Source of the DNA: Sinonovacula constricta
Lineage: Eukaryota; Mollusca; Bivalvia; Cardiida; Solecurtidae
Direction of reading: 5' to 3'
DNA length: 64,000 bases
Assembly: GCA_007844125.1 (NCBI GenBank)
Contig: CM017569.1
Location: 6,659,964-6,723,963, forward strand
This document shows, one piece after another, positions 37,209 to 48,010 of the stretch (position 1 is the first letter of the stretch; each line of letters begins with the position of its first letter). Position numbers and translations under genes: made by a program. The notes beneath the pieces are model-generated. The model worked only from the letters and a program-made list of their open reading frames with translations. It was not told the DNA's origin and ran no database searches.

Positions 37209-37218
37209 TCATAAACAT

Positions 37219-37381
37219 TTCAAGAATCATTGTTCAAGAATTAGATCCATGAACTATCCTTCTAAAATAAGCAGGAAAATGTTCAAGAACTATTCTTCAA
37301 TTATAGTTCTAGAATCGGCCATTTAACGTTCTTGAACATTCTAGAATTAATTCTAGAATTAGTTCTAGACTCATTCAAGAA
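37219..37381. promoter_or_regulatory. Cluster of TTCnnGAA motifs (heat-shock-element core)
   Basis: Eight perfect TTCnnGAA motifs at 37219, 37233, 37282, 37307, 37329, 37339, 37351 and 37374, plus TTCTAGAC at 37363, all within 163 bp. At 37329-37346 two are phased as TTCTTGAACATTCTAGAA, i.e. four alternating TTC/GAA units in the register HSF1 trimers bind. 37339-37358 is also a perfect 20-bp palindrome. Position: the spacer between the two 27-bp minisatellites, inside ferlin intron 2. It could be a functional HSF site cluster or the remnant of a palindromic minisatellite. The motif density is observed; function is inference. Confidence 0.55.
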
Positions 37382-37410
37382 TATTTGTGGAATTTTTTAC
37401 AGGGGAAGAA

Positions 37411-37908
37411 CAGTAAATGAAATAATAAGTCTTACAATAGTAAATGTAATAATCAGTCTTAAAACAGTAAATGTAATAATCAGTCTTACAAAGGCAAATA
37501 TAATAATCAGTCCTATAATAGTAATCGTAATAATCAGTCTTACAACAGTAAATGTAATAATCAGTCTTACAACAGTAAATGTAATAATAAGTATTACAAC
37601 AGTAAATGTAATAATCAGTCTTACAATGGTAAATGTACTAATCAGCCCTACAATGGTAAATGTAATAATCAGCCCTACAATAGTAAATGTAATTAATCAG
37701 TCCTACAATGGTAAATGTAATAATCAGTCCTACAATTGTAAATGTAATAATCAGTCCTACAATGGCAAATGTAATAATCAGTCGTACAATGGTAAATGTA
37801 ATAATCAGTCTTACAACGGTAAATGTAATAATCCGTCTTACAATGGTAAATGTAATAATCAATCTTACAACAGTAAATGTAATAATCAGTCTTATTACTG
37901 GAAGTGTT
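37411..37908. repeat. 27-bp minisatellite B, about 18 copies
   Basis: The same monomer family as 36740-37208 but more diverged (TCCTACAATGG and CCCTACAATGG variants), with a one-base insertion near 37693 that shifts frames. Confidence 0.95.
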
Positions 37909-38674
37909 GATCAAGTCATTCACCATCTTTTATTCACATATGTATTAAGAAAACAAAGTGACAACACACTTGTCAAGTTTACATTTAAAGGTGGAATCTC
38001 ATGATTCATCTATATTAAATATCCAACTTAACATGTTACACTTCCTGGGTTAAAGATAACTGTTCATAGATTGTCTTGATTTAAGTAAAAAGGAAACAAC
38101 ATAAATGGTAAACTTGTGTGAGTCATAAAAAATCTCAATCTGACTTTCCCTCATTTTCTAACCAATTTTCAGATGCAATGAGACGTAGAATCTCACAGAA
38201 CACCTTATTTTAACTGACAGAATTTTTGGACCAAATAATTGATAAACAAAATTAACAAAAAGAAAAACCAGGATAATATTGTATCTTTATTCCATCTTAA
38301 GCTTTGGCAGTTGCTTCTAAAATAGCTATGCTGCATATGCAGAAATGGGATTCTGACAACTAAAATCATCTTTGTAGTGTTACAAGACAATTTCTTTACA
38401 AATCTAGGACATTAACAAGCAGCATTTTAGTAAGATTATTTAAGTTAAATACCTTACAATATTCGCTGTAAATATTTCCCAGCTTAATGTGTTTGATACC
38501 ACCTGTAATGATGGGTTGATTCTGTTTTTATTTTAGAAAAAGTTGAATATGTAAATTCACCACCAAGTAAAAACTGACAGATCATGGATGTAAAACATGC
38601 AGAGAGCATGGGTTTTAAACAGGAAGAGGAGTATCCTGGGAACTAGACACTCTCTTACACTGTGTATTAAATAA

Positions 38675-39232
38675 ATGTACAAGAAAAAGTTGATGCAGAG
38701 CATCAAAGTTGCAGGAAAACAATCTAAAATAGAACGTTGTAAACAGAGCAGTCAACAAAAGAAAATGTTTTCACAATGCAGTTGCATACCGGTATATGAG
38801 CCTTGACAATCTTATACCTCGGACCAACACTTACATTATTAATTAACAGAACCACTCACATAGTTTATATACATGTCCTCTTTTTTATTAATAAATCATC
38901 ATCCAAATCAACCATCCATTAAATACTCTTAATACACAATAATTTACACTTTAATACCCACATTGTTGGTCTATGCCAGTCTTTGTTGGTCATTTTTTGG
39001 TCATTACAATGTTAATTTGTACCGATATTGTATTGTATATATGTTCACTTACTTTGCATGTTTTGATCCAAGTATGTACTTCAGGGTGTATATAAGTCAT
39101 TATTACTGGTCAAATGTAGACATATGTTAAACCATATAAAATGTATCTTTTTGTTACTCATAGCACATCAATTTCAGTCAGAAACATGGACCTAGGTATC
39201 TTTCTGTAAATTCATATTTGGCACTTTAACAT
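38675..39232. repeat. Dispersed repeat, copy 2 (paralogue at 28.2 kb)
   Basis: Second copy, same orientation, about 10.5 kb from the first. It is followed by AGAGCCGCTTGACCGCAGTC, with no minisatellite at the equivalent point. Confidence 0.75.
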
Positions 39233-39689
39233 TAGAGCCGCTTGACCGCAGTCCCGTGTGGGGTTTGACCGAGGTCACCACTGTCGCATGAGTGTCTCAA
39301 AATTCAGAACGGATGGAAAAAGCTCAACGACAGTACAATATGTATGGGAATTAGCTTGTATAACAATCGCGAAATGTCAGACCATTTCTTTATTAAGTGT
39401 AGAGGCACTATATACATAGTAACCACTAAAGTACAACAAAACAGTTTAAAACATGGTCAATTTAGTGCTGAAAAACAATGTCAGCATCAACAACAATTAA
39501 GACTAGATATAACAATCAGTGCAGAATATACTGAAGGTGTGTATGAAGCCTTGTTGCTGCCTAATCTAGAATCTCCCATCAAAAGTTGTACACTTAAGAA
39601 TCCAACTAATGTGACAATTTAATAATGTACTCTAACAATAGTTCTTTTTTCCAGATATTTTACCAAAAAAACCTATCGGACATCTTCTA

Positions 39690-39935
39690 CTCATACTGAC
39701 ATGTCTCCTGTTAAAGTAGTACATAGAGAACATGTTCACCAGGGACTGAACCCAGCCAGTCACATAATCCTGACACCAACAAACTAGTCCTAACGCTAAC
39801 CTTTCCATCCTAAGTGCCAAGGAGAGGTTGTTACTACCAACTTAAAATTCTTTGGTGTGACCCAGCCAGGGATTGAATCCACAGTTTCCCAATCTGCAAG
39901 CAGATGTCCTACCACTATGCTATGCAGCTGAACTT
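39690..39935 (-). mobile_element. Third tRNA-derived SINE-like element
   Basis: Read on the minus strand, GCATAGCATAGTGGTAGGAC is A-box-like and GTGGATTCAATCCCTGGC is B-box-like, about 35 bases apart, followed by GTCACACCAAAG and a body. A mature tRNA fold is not evident. A single copy in this window. Confidence 0.45.
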
Positions 39936-41424
39936 AACCAATATGTCTAAAAGAAGTTTACTGGAATTTCTGATATACAGGTTGTACTAGTATGTTTATG
40001 CAAATACTGACAGCCCTAGGTAAAAGTATGTTCCATGTAATGTTACCCCTCACAGCTTTCTGTTTTTGATTTATGTAAATGATCCGCCATGCAATGACAC
40101 ATGCTGTACACATGTTTGAAGGCAACTGTGTGTTGTTGATCGATCATAGGCGTCCCATAGGTGACATTGGATCAAAAAACACATTCAGATATTCAAGAAT
40201 ATCCTCTCAAAAAACAAACGTAGTAACATTTCATATGTTATCCAAACTAAACTAAACTTTATATCAGCAACAATAAAATCTCTTTATAAATTGCTGACAA
40301 CAGTTGTTAAAAAGTTTGTGAAATAACAAGTCAAAATATACAAGAAGGACTTAACTATATTTTATCAAGGTACTGCAAAACTTTGTCACAGGTGGCAAAA
40401 TTGGCAGACTGACTTTACCTATATTATGCATCATTTGTTAATACTTATGCTTAATATGCTGGTCTACATTTGTCAATAACAACTGTTTGTATTTATTCTT
40501 TTGCTACCAACTATATGCAAAGCTTACTTGTCATAGTAAGAGACTCAACAGCCTACGGTCCAAATCTTGATTAGACAAGTTAGTAGGTTCTCATCTTCAG
40601 TTTTTGCAACACCAGAACAATTTGTGCTCATACAGGTAAAGGTGAACATTTCATTTTAAAATAAATATCAAAATCGACTTTAAGTATGTTTATGGATTAT
40701 GCTATTTTACTAACACTCATAAATAGATTTATTTTTACATTTTTTTTTTGCATTAAACATACACCTTTGTGGCTGTATTAACTGCATTTTTGCTTTGAAT
40801 TACACATTGTATATTAATTAAGTTAGTTCCAATTAAGGAAAATCAAAGTGTTGCACATTCAACATCAAAAATGAGAATGGTTAGACAAAAGAAAAACACC
40901 CATACAAATGCAATACCTCCCATAATTATGATATTCAATAAATAGGAGTTAACCTATTCAATCATGACATTCTCTATTGAATGACATTCTAAACATATAA
41001 TCTATATTCACTACAGGCCAATATTTTCATACATAAATAAATCCTGATTCTCACACTTTGATATTGAACTCTGAGTCTTTTAATCATGTGTAGGCAGACA
41101 GTTTAGATCAAGATCAGCCAAATCTCTGCCAAGTCTCTTTATGTAGGTATTAATCTTTACATGTAATATATAAGCAAAAAACAAAGACTGAATTACAAGT
41201 ATTTAACAAATAGTAGCATGATAAGGGTTATATATACTTTTAATCATTCTCCCATGAATCTGTTTTCCGTACAGTTGTTATTCAAAAAAGGTCTTTAGTT
41301 TTGATAAATTAGCAATAGTTGCAGACACCAATATTGTTTGTTTTGTTTTTGTTATTTGTTATGTAACACTGACACAATTATGGTCATATTGGTGGAAGGA
41401 GACCCCAGACTTATGTCTAGGCAA

Positions 41425-43190
41425 AATCACAACATTGCACAGGCTAGAACCAGTATTGCACAGGTCAGAACATACATCCTACAGGTCAGAACCAACATTG
41501 CACAGGTCAGAACCAACATTGCAGAGGTCAGAACCAACATCATACAGGTCAGAATCAACATTGCACAAGTCAGAACCAACATTGTACAGGTCAGAACAAA
41601 CATTGCACAGGTCAGGACCAACATTGCACAGGTAAGAACCAACATCATACAGGTCAGAATCAACATCATACAGGTCAGAACCAACATTGCACAGGTCAGA
41701 ACCAACATCATACAGGTCAGAATTAACATAGCGCAGGTCAAAACCAACATTGCACAGGTCAGAACCAACATTGCACAGGTCAGGACCAACATCGCACCGG
41801 TCAGAACCAACATCATACAGGTCAGAACCAACATCATACAGGTCAGAACCAACATTTCAGAACCAACATCGTACAGGTCCCAACCAACATTGCAGAGATT
41901 AAAACCAACATCATACAGGTCAGAACCAACATGTCAGAACCAACATCATACAGGTCAGAACCAACATCATACAGGTCAGAACCAACATAGCACAGATCAG
42001 AACCAACATCGCACAGGTCAGAACCAACATTACACAGATTAGAACTAACATTGCAAAGGTCAGAACCAACATCGTACAGGTCAGAACCAACATATCACAG
42101 ATCAGAACCTACATTGCACAGGTCAGAACCAACATCATACAGGTCAGAATCAACATTGCACAGGTCAGAACCAACATTGCACAGGTCAGAACCAACATTG
42201 CACAGGTCAGGACCAACATTGTACAGGTAAGAACCAACATTGCACAGGTCAGAACCAACATCATACAGGTCAGAATCAACATTGCACAGGTCAGAATCAA
42301 CATTGCACAGGTCAAAACCAACATTGCACAGGTCAGAACCAACATCATACAGGTCAGAATCAACATTGCACAGGTCAGGACCAACATTGTACAGGTCAGA
42401 ACCAACATTGCACAGGTAAGAACCAACATTGCGAAAGTCAGAACCAGCATTGTACAGGTCAGAACCAACACTGCACAGGTCAGAGCCAGCATGGTACAGG
42501 TCAGAACCAACATTGCACAGGTCAGAGCCAGCATTTTACAGGTCAGAACCAACATTGCACAGGTCAGAACCAGCATAGTACAGGTCAGAATCAAAATTGC
42601 ACAGGTCAGAACCAGCATTGTACAGTTCAGAACCAACATTGCACAGGTCAGAGCCAGCATCATACAGGTCAGAACCAACATTGCACAGGTCAGAGCCAGC
42701 ATCATACAGGTCAGAACCAACATTGCACAGGTCAGAACCAGCATTGTACAGTTCAGAACCAACATTGCACAGGTCAGAGCCAGCATCATACAGGTCAGAA
42801 CCAACATTGCACAGGTCAGAGCCAGCATCATACAGGTCAGAACCAACATTGCACAGGTCAGAACCAGCATTGTACAGGTCAGAATCAAAATTGCACAGGT
42901 CAGAACCAGCATTGTACAGTTCAGAACCAACATTGCACAGGTCAGAGCCAGCATCATACAGGTCAGAACCAACATTGCACAGGTCAGAACCAGCATTGTA
43001 CGGGTCAGAACCAACATTGCACAGGTCAGAACCAGCATTGTACAGTTCAGAACCAACATTGCACAGGTCAGAACTAGCATTGTACAGTTCAGAACTAACA
43101 TTGCACAGGTCAGAGCCAGCATCATACAGGTCAGGACCAACATTGCATAGGATAGAACCACCATCACATAGCAGGTTAAAGACAACAATA
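41425..43190. repeat. 21-bp minisatellite, about 83 copies
   Basis: The unit is AGGTCAGAACCAACATTGCA plus C, with CATCATAC, CATTGTAC and AGCC variants. In 42480-43150 variants alternate in higher-order blocks. The left flank (41363-41425) is a SINE family 2 fragment, and the right edge GATAGAACCACCATCACATA again resembles that SINE. The frames up to 366 codons on both strands are repeat translations with 7-residue periods. Confidence 0.97.
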
Positions 43191-43516
43191 AAGGAGTGAG
43201 ATTTTTCAAGCAAAATCATTTACGTTGTTCAGTAATTGTTTTAGGTGAGCTTCTGTGTGATGTATGGTTACACTTTGTTTTTTACAGCAGGGTAGGCTAA
43301 TATGATTTTAAGGAGGACGCCCTGCAATTTTTTTAGGATTTAGGAAAATAGAAAAATAAACAATCAAAAATTTAAAACTTTTGGGGGGAAATGTGTTTCA
43401 TGTTTTGAATCATGAATGCTTAAAGTGCAGGTCAGCCAATGGTAACAAAGGAGTTTCTGACATAACATTTAATGTTCAAAATGTCTCTTTCTTGCTTCGA
43501 AAAACCTTAAAATATT

Positions 43517-43556
43517 GGGGGGGGTTTTTGGGGGGGGGAGGGGGGGGTTAGGGAGG
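43517..43556 (+). repeat. G-rich tract, potential G-quadruplex
   Basis: Runs of 8, 9, 8 and 3 G separated by T5, A and TTA. Satisfies the four-G-tract rule on the plus strand, which is the template strand of the ferlin gene. Confidence 0.85.
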
Positions 43557-43809
43557 AAACATGGGGAACACGTCTTTATTTAGCTACAGTGAAAAAGTAA
43601 TCCCCTGTTTACTGGAGGGAAAAGTGGTAGATTATAAAGACAGCATTCTTAAAATTAGCTTAACCTTAACGTCAGCTCAAATGATCAATAGATACATCAT
43701 GTAAGATTGACACTTCTTTCATATATATAGGGTCCTGGGTCAGAGATCTCTCTCTCTGACAGTCGTGAGTACCTGTGACATATACATAACTGATAGTCCT
43801 ACCTGTCTT

Positions 43810-43945
43810 TACCTGTTAAGCATGAACTGACCAGGCTTTAGGCCAATAGCGTAGATCCAGGTCAGTGGGAGCTGTCTGGTCAGGAGCTACACTATTTGCT
43901 GCAGAATTTCAAGCAATGTCTTGTCATCTTTGCATATAGTTTTTA
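43810..43945. repeat. Short dispersed repeat (TAAGCATGAAnTGA... type)
   Basis: GTTAAGCATGAACTGACCAG, then CAGTGGGAGCTGTCTGGTCA and CATCTTTGCATATAGTTTTTAGCAAATA. Diverged relatives occur near 34350-34500, 19860-19960, 44650-44720 and 53705-53790. It may be a MITE or SINE fragment; ends not determined. Confidence 0.4.
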
Positions 43946-45502
43946 GCAAATATCTTACATTTTATAATTCCTTGATAACATTGTTAGCATTATAAGGGTT
44001 ACAGTTCTTTATGACCCCTAAGCTTCACCTGTCACATTCTTTAGTCCTGATAAATATAGTACTGAATGACCAACAGTTGAGCAACAGTGTGGACATTTTA
44101 TATTGATGTAATGGTCAGTCTATGCTCAGTTATGTTGAATCTATTTCACCTGGGGGAGAGAGTTAATCTAATCTTATGACTGTGATACATTCTGTACTGT
44201 CACAGTCCAAACAGTGTTATGCTGAGCAGGCTAGTTTGTTATGAAATGAGATTTAGGGTATGCTCTAGGCAGTAGAATCAAACAGGGCGATATTAAATTG
44301 TATTGAAATGGTGTAGCAAAAAGAAAAACATAGAATAAATTAATGAAACAACCTCTATACCGTTTACATGCTAAGTAATGTACTTTTTTCCGATGCTGTT
44401 TTCACAGATATCTGCACCATGTTTTAAAGTATTGTTGCTCTGTCTCTAATGTCATTAGAACCAGCATTAAGTATATAGAGAATTACCAAAATGCAAAATT
44501 TAAGCACCTGATACGACAAATTAGTGAACAAGTATAAATGATTGTTGCAGAATGTGGTATTTTTAAAATCTAATGTGATTGCTTGAAAATAATCTATGAC
44601 TTAACCCTGATTGTGCTATATTTATTACTTACCAGTTTAGATTATATCTCAGATATCTATAGAGACTATGCAGCAAATAGTGCAGATCCTGATCTAAAAC
44701 ATCAAACTGTTGATGGAAAAAACGTGTTTCACTTTAATTTTTGCTTCCTGTATTGTTTAATAACCCCATGTCTTAGCCATATTCTTACATCTACATGAAA
44801 TAGGGCCTAGACACATTGCTAGAGACTGTAGCAAATATTGAATTTTCTGGTTAGACAGCTCCCCGCATGATGATGTTCTAGGGTGATACTATTTTCCTAA
44901 TCACTTAGGCCTTAACAGGTTACGATTTAAGGTAGATTTATGTAAACTAATTTTGCTTAGCATTACCAGATTACAAAGATAAACTGAAATGTGAAGTGAA
45001 TTTTATCTGTCCCATCTGTTTTGAGTCACTCAAAAATGTCACCTAGTATGTTTAATATTATCTGCCCACGCATATTTGTGTCAGCCAGACATTTCCCTGA
45101 GGCAGGTAAAAAATTACATATATGTATTGTTTATGAAGCTAACTGGGTTACAAGTTGACTAATTCATCTTTTATAATCAAATAGTTATTTTGGCATATTA
45201 ATGTAACATATATCCTTACACTTTTTTAACTTATTTTTTCTTTAAAAAAATAATAATTTAACAGATCTTGACCAAATTAATCTCTATTCTTACTAGAACA
45301 TGATCTACACTTATTTTGATTTTTTGTAATGTGTAATTCAACAAAATTACATATGTCAATGGAGATCCTGTCTGTATGTATGTAAATATGTGTATTGATG
45401 CATGTCAAGGGCTGCATACAAATCTACGGCAAACATGATTTTTAACATTCTTAACAGATAACTTTGGGCTGGGCAAAGTAAATAAATGAAACTTATGAGT
45501 AC

Positions 45503-45558
45503 CTCATTCCATTTGGGGTTCAGACTGGACTTGATAACCTTTGTCTTCTTCGACTGAC
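45503..45558 (-). CDS. Ferlin-family protein, coding exon 2 (C2A continued)
   Basis: A 56-bp exon with acceptor TTTGCAG and a GT donor. With the leftover G of exon 1 it encodes GQSKKTKVIKSSLNPKWNE and ends in phase 0. The K-K-T-K-V-I-K-x-S-x-N-P-x-W-N-E pattern is the hallmark C2 beta3-beta4 stretch and is nearly the same as in vertebrate dysferlin and myoferlin. Intron 1 is only 369 bp (45559-45927). The longer open frame through this exon (45356-45589) runs into intron on both sides and is not itself the coding unit. Confidence 0.88.
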
Positions 45559-45927
45559 CTGCAAATGCAAAGTAAACAAGGTGTACCAATGTGCTGACAA
45601 ATAACTTTTTTCACTAAACATGGCACAACAAATTGTATCGATCGGGACATTACCGATAGTACCCAATGAATATTGCTATTTAACGCCTATACATAGGTAG
45701 ATCGCATGGAACGTGTGTAATGAATTCATACAGAATAAGAATGCACGTGAAATAACGAGCATTATTAACGCAAATCGAAACACTTATTTTATAAGGCTAC
45801 AAATTTGACAAGCTGAAAAAGAAGTAGCTGTTTTTTACACTTATAGTATATTTAGTGACTTTGCAAAATATATACAAACAGAAAGATGGTGGGTTAAAAA
45901 TAGAATTGTGAGTATGTTACACCTTAC

Positions 45928-46021
45928 CTTGGTATGTTACAGTAGCATAGGGGTCGCTTTCTCCAAAACTTTCCAAGTTTGGCACATTGGTAGCACTAAT
46001 AACTTCTACTTTAAGCGACAT
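45928..46021 (-). CDS. Ferlin-family protein, coding exon 1 (start of C2A domain)
   Basis: First coding exon of a ferlin, the multi-C2-domain, tail-anchored membrane proteins (dysferlin, myoferlin, otoferlin, Fer-1) that act in Ca2+-dependent membrane fusion and repair. It encodes 31 residues plus one base, beginning MSLKVEVISATNVPNL and running through GESDPYATVTYQ. This is the beta1-beta2 part of a C2 domain at the very N-terminus, where ferlins carry C2A. The Asp in ESDPY sits at the usual first Ca2+-loop position. The ATG has A at -3, and an in-frame TAA at 46037-46039 lies just upstream, which supports this start. The exon ends at a consensus donor (G|GTAAGG on the minus strand). The 31+1 length gives phase 1, matched by the next exon. 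Family assignment is strong. Which ferlin subtype it is remains open; the joined peptide reads slightly closer to myoferlin than dysferlin. Confidence 0.88.
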
Positions 46022-46260
46022 TGTCGCGATTGCTTGTTATTATCCTTATTGTTAATACAGATTCATCTTGTAGAAGATAATTCTTGAAAAGATAACACGT
46101 TCTGCAAGTTATCTGCAATCAATCTAGCATCCCAACACAACGACTGTAGCAGACACACCCTAGTGTTGTGTACGGCGGCTCGCAAAGGATTGTGGGGAAA
46201 AAGTGTGGGCGAGAGACAGGTAAATCAACGGAGGCAGTCACCATCAAGGGAGAGTAGGCA
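46022..46260 (-). promoter_or_regulatory. Ferlin 5' leader and putative promoter
   Basis: This is the sequence just upstream of the ferlin ATG. It is richer in GC and CpG around 46140-46215 than its surroundings. I see no TATA box. On the minus strand, about 46180-46200, the stretch CCCACAATCCTTTGCG resembles the ZNF143/THAP11 promoter motif (roughly CCCANAATGCNNTGCG) with about two mismatches. The transcription start is not determined. This is inference from position and composition. Confidence 0.35.
46052..46066 (-). other. Short upstream ORF (4 codons) in ferlin leader
   Basis: ATG AAT CTG TAT TAA lies 45 bases upstream of the ferlin ATG and has A at -3, a favourable initiation context. 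If transcription starts upstream of 46066 it would be a minimal uORF that could tune ferlin translation. Whether it is in the mRNA is unknown. Confidence 0.4.
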
Positions 46261-46547
46261 TACCAAACTACTGTTTTCCAGGAGGAGTTGCTTCCCTGTT
46301 TTATTGTTAACCAATTTATGAAAATAGTCTTGATTTGTTTGTTGTTTTTATAAAATAGTATGATTTTCAACTATGTATTGTACATATAATTTTGTTTTTA
46401 TTTTGATAATCAAAAAGTTGTATATAGCTTGAGGCACAAGCATTGCCATCGTTATAAGTTAGAGTAGAAATTGTGAATTGTGCAGGTCAAGAGTGCTATT
46501 GTGTTATTATCTATAATTACATCTGCTTTATATGTGAATACTTGTTG

Positions 46548-46549
<2 letters not shown>

Positions 46550-46599
<50 letters not shown>
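46550..46599. repeat. (AT)n/(TG)n microsatellite
   Basis: About 19 AT dinucleotides followed by six TG dinucleotides, roughly 530 bp upstream of the ferlin start codon. Alternating purine-pyrimidine, so likely length-polymorphic and able to adopt non-B DNA. Confidence 0.95.
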
Positions 46600-46979
46600 T
46601 TTGTTTATTTAACCCCCAGATTCGAAATATATAGGAGCTTTATTTGAGTAACTGGTATGTCTGCTGGTCAGTCTGGAAACAAGAATTGTCCACACTATTT
46701 CTCAACTAGATATTGTAAGTACCAAGTCTAGTTGCCCATATTCTTGAAATTCGTGACCAGCCTGAATTTAACAGAGTTATAACCCTTTGTTAAATTTAAT
46801 GAATGTACAATGCCTGGCAAAGCAGACTATCTGGGGGTATTAAACATCTTCAGTGAGTAGTCCAACTTGTAAACTTCATTCTACATTGTATGTTTTTCTA
46901 TCTTTAATGTTTAATTTTTCTAGGGTTTAAAGTCAAAGATTTTGTTCTTCTAAATACAATTGTTTACACATGATGATGG

Positions 46980-48010
46980 ACCAATCAAATACCATTTGGG
47001 GGAAAATAAGGAATATTGGAAATAAAGTCATAACACAACTTGATAGTTGGAAGCAACATTTTATTTGCATTTAAAATGCATCATGCATGGTGAAAAATAC
47101 GTATTCATGATATCAATATGCATATCAACATCGTCTGTATAAACAGGGGTATCATCTGTGCCCTAGGATATAAAACTTGTACAGTTTCAGCCTGAAGCCT
47201 TTACCATGCATCCGATTGGTCAAACAATACATCTTCCTGATCCAAATCTGACTAATTAGATATGTTATGACAGGTCAGAAACATATGTTCAAAGTTGTAT
47301 AAGCTCAGACTGTTGGCTTAGTGTTCCAAAATTTATAGCTCAAGTCTGGTTTGTTACTTAAATACTGGTAGGTTAAACTTAAACATCTTAATTTTAAACT
47401 GACCAATCAGCTTCAAGCATTTAAAATTATACAGATACCTGATTGGTTATGTTAAATCTGTTAATTAAAATCAACCAATCATATGCAAGAACTTGTTAGA
47501 GTGTCTGATTGGTTATGTTTAATCTATTTTTAAAAAGTGACCAATCAAAAGCTTGAGAATGGTTTAATACTCAAACTCAACGTTTTATAACCTTTGACCC
47601 AGTGACTAAAAGAGATTTAACTCAGGGCAAAGATACAGAAAGAAGAAACGACAGGAAAAGACTGTCACAACATGAATGTACAGTCTGAGCCAAGACAAGT
47701 TCTCAATTCATAGACCCTTTAAGACACCAATAAACTGTTTTTAAGGTAAGTTTATTAGCTTGCATAAACACACATACAATGACTTTCTACAAAGCTTCAT
47801 CATTAGCACTGAAGCATTCATGATCATTAATCCTACAAAATGAAATTGATATTTATATACCATTTGTTTAAAGGTCATACAACTCTGAGCCTAATATTAG
47901 AAAGTAACCAACAATTTGATTTTAGAAATTCATTTAAAAAATTCAAATATGACCAATCAAAGGACAAAAAGGTTTCATTTCTTGTATTCCCCCTTTGATT
48001 TGACCAATCA
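46980..48010. promoter_or_regulatory. Cluster of nine CCAAT boxes, partly in inverted pairs
   Basis: ACCAATC (or CCAATC) occurs near 46981, 47402, 47474, 47540, 47952 and 48003. Its reverse GATTGGT occurs near 47214, 47441 and 47507. The 47400-47546 part is a degenerate tandem of about 65-70 bp whose units pair GATTGGTT with AACCAATC as a hairpin. The cluster lies 1-2 kb upstream of the ferlin start. It may be an NF-Y-type regulatory cluster or simply a short repeat carrying the motif. Confidence 0.4.
47060..47065 (-). terminator. Candidate polyadenylation signal AATAAA
   Basis: AATAAA on the minus strand in the context GCAAATAAAATG, followed by GT- and T-containing sequence. It is one of several candidate signals for the ABLIM-like gene and is the one closest to the ferlin promoter region. 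Confidence 0.25.

Larger units (their letters stand above)
11593..45502 (-). other. Ferlin intron 2 (about 33.9 kb), repeat-rich
   Basis: The interval between the two phase-0 C2A exons is one very long intron by inference, with GT at 45502-45501 and AG at 11594-11593. It holds the TIR elements, SINEs, interspersed tandem-monomer elements and six minisatellites listed separately. Stretches where I see no gene and no recognisable repeat include about 11600-12790, 12990-13760, 16280-17080, 17320-18150, 19400-20600, 20860-22060, 27770-28180, 29780-30090, 30300-31270, 31780-32240, 33810-34540, 35970-36735, 37910-38670, 39940-41360 and 43560-45500. Those stretches are AT-rich with frequent stops in all frames. 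Degenerate short dispersed repeats probably remain unrecognised there. Confidence 0.75.

Noticed and set aside
39344..39622. 92-codon ORF on the plus strand
   Set aside because: No recognised motif, no splice or homology argument, Gln/Asn-rich AT-driven composition; chance frame is the simpler view.
42109..43209. Longest open frame in the window (366 codons, minus strand)
   Set aside because: It is the translation of the 21-bp minisatellite with a strict 7-residue period; open frames exist on both strands for the same reason.
45356..45589. 77-codon ORF as a stand-alone gene
   Set aside because: Only its middle part is the ferlin exon 2; the rest is intron read through both splice sites.
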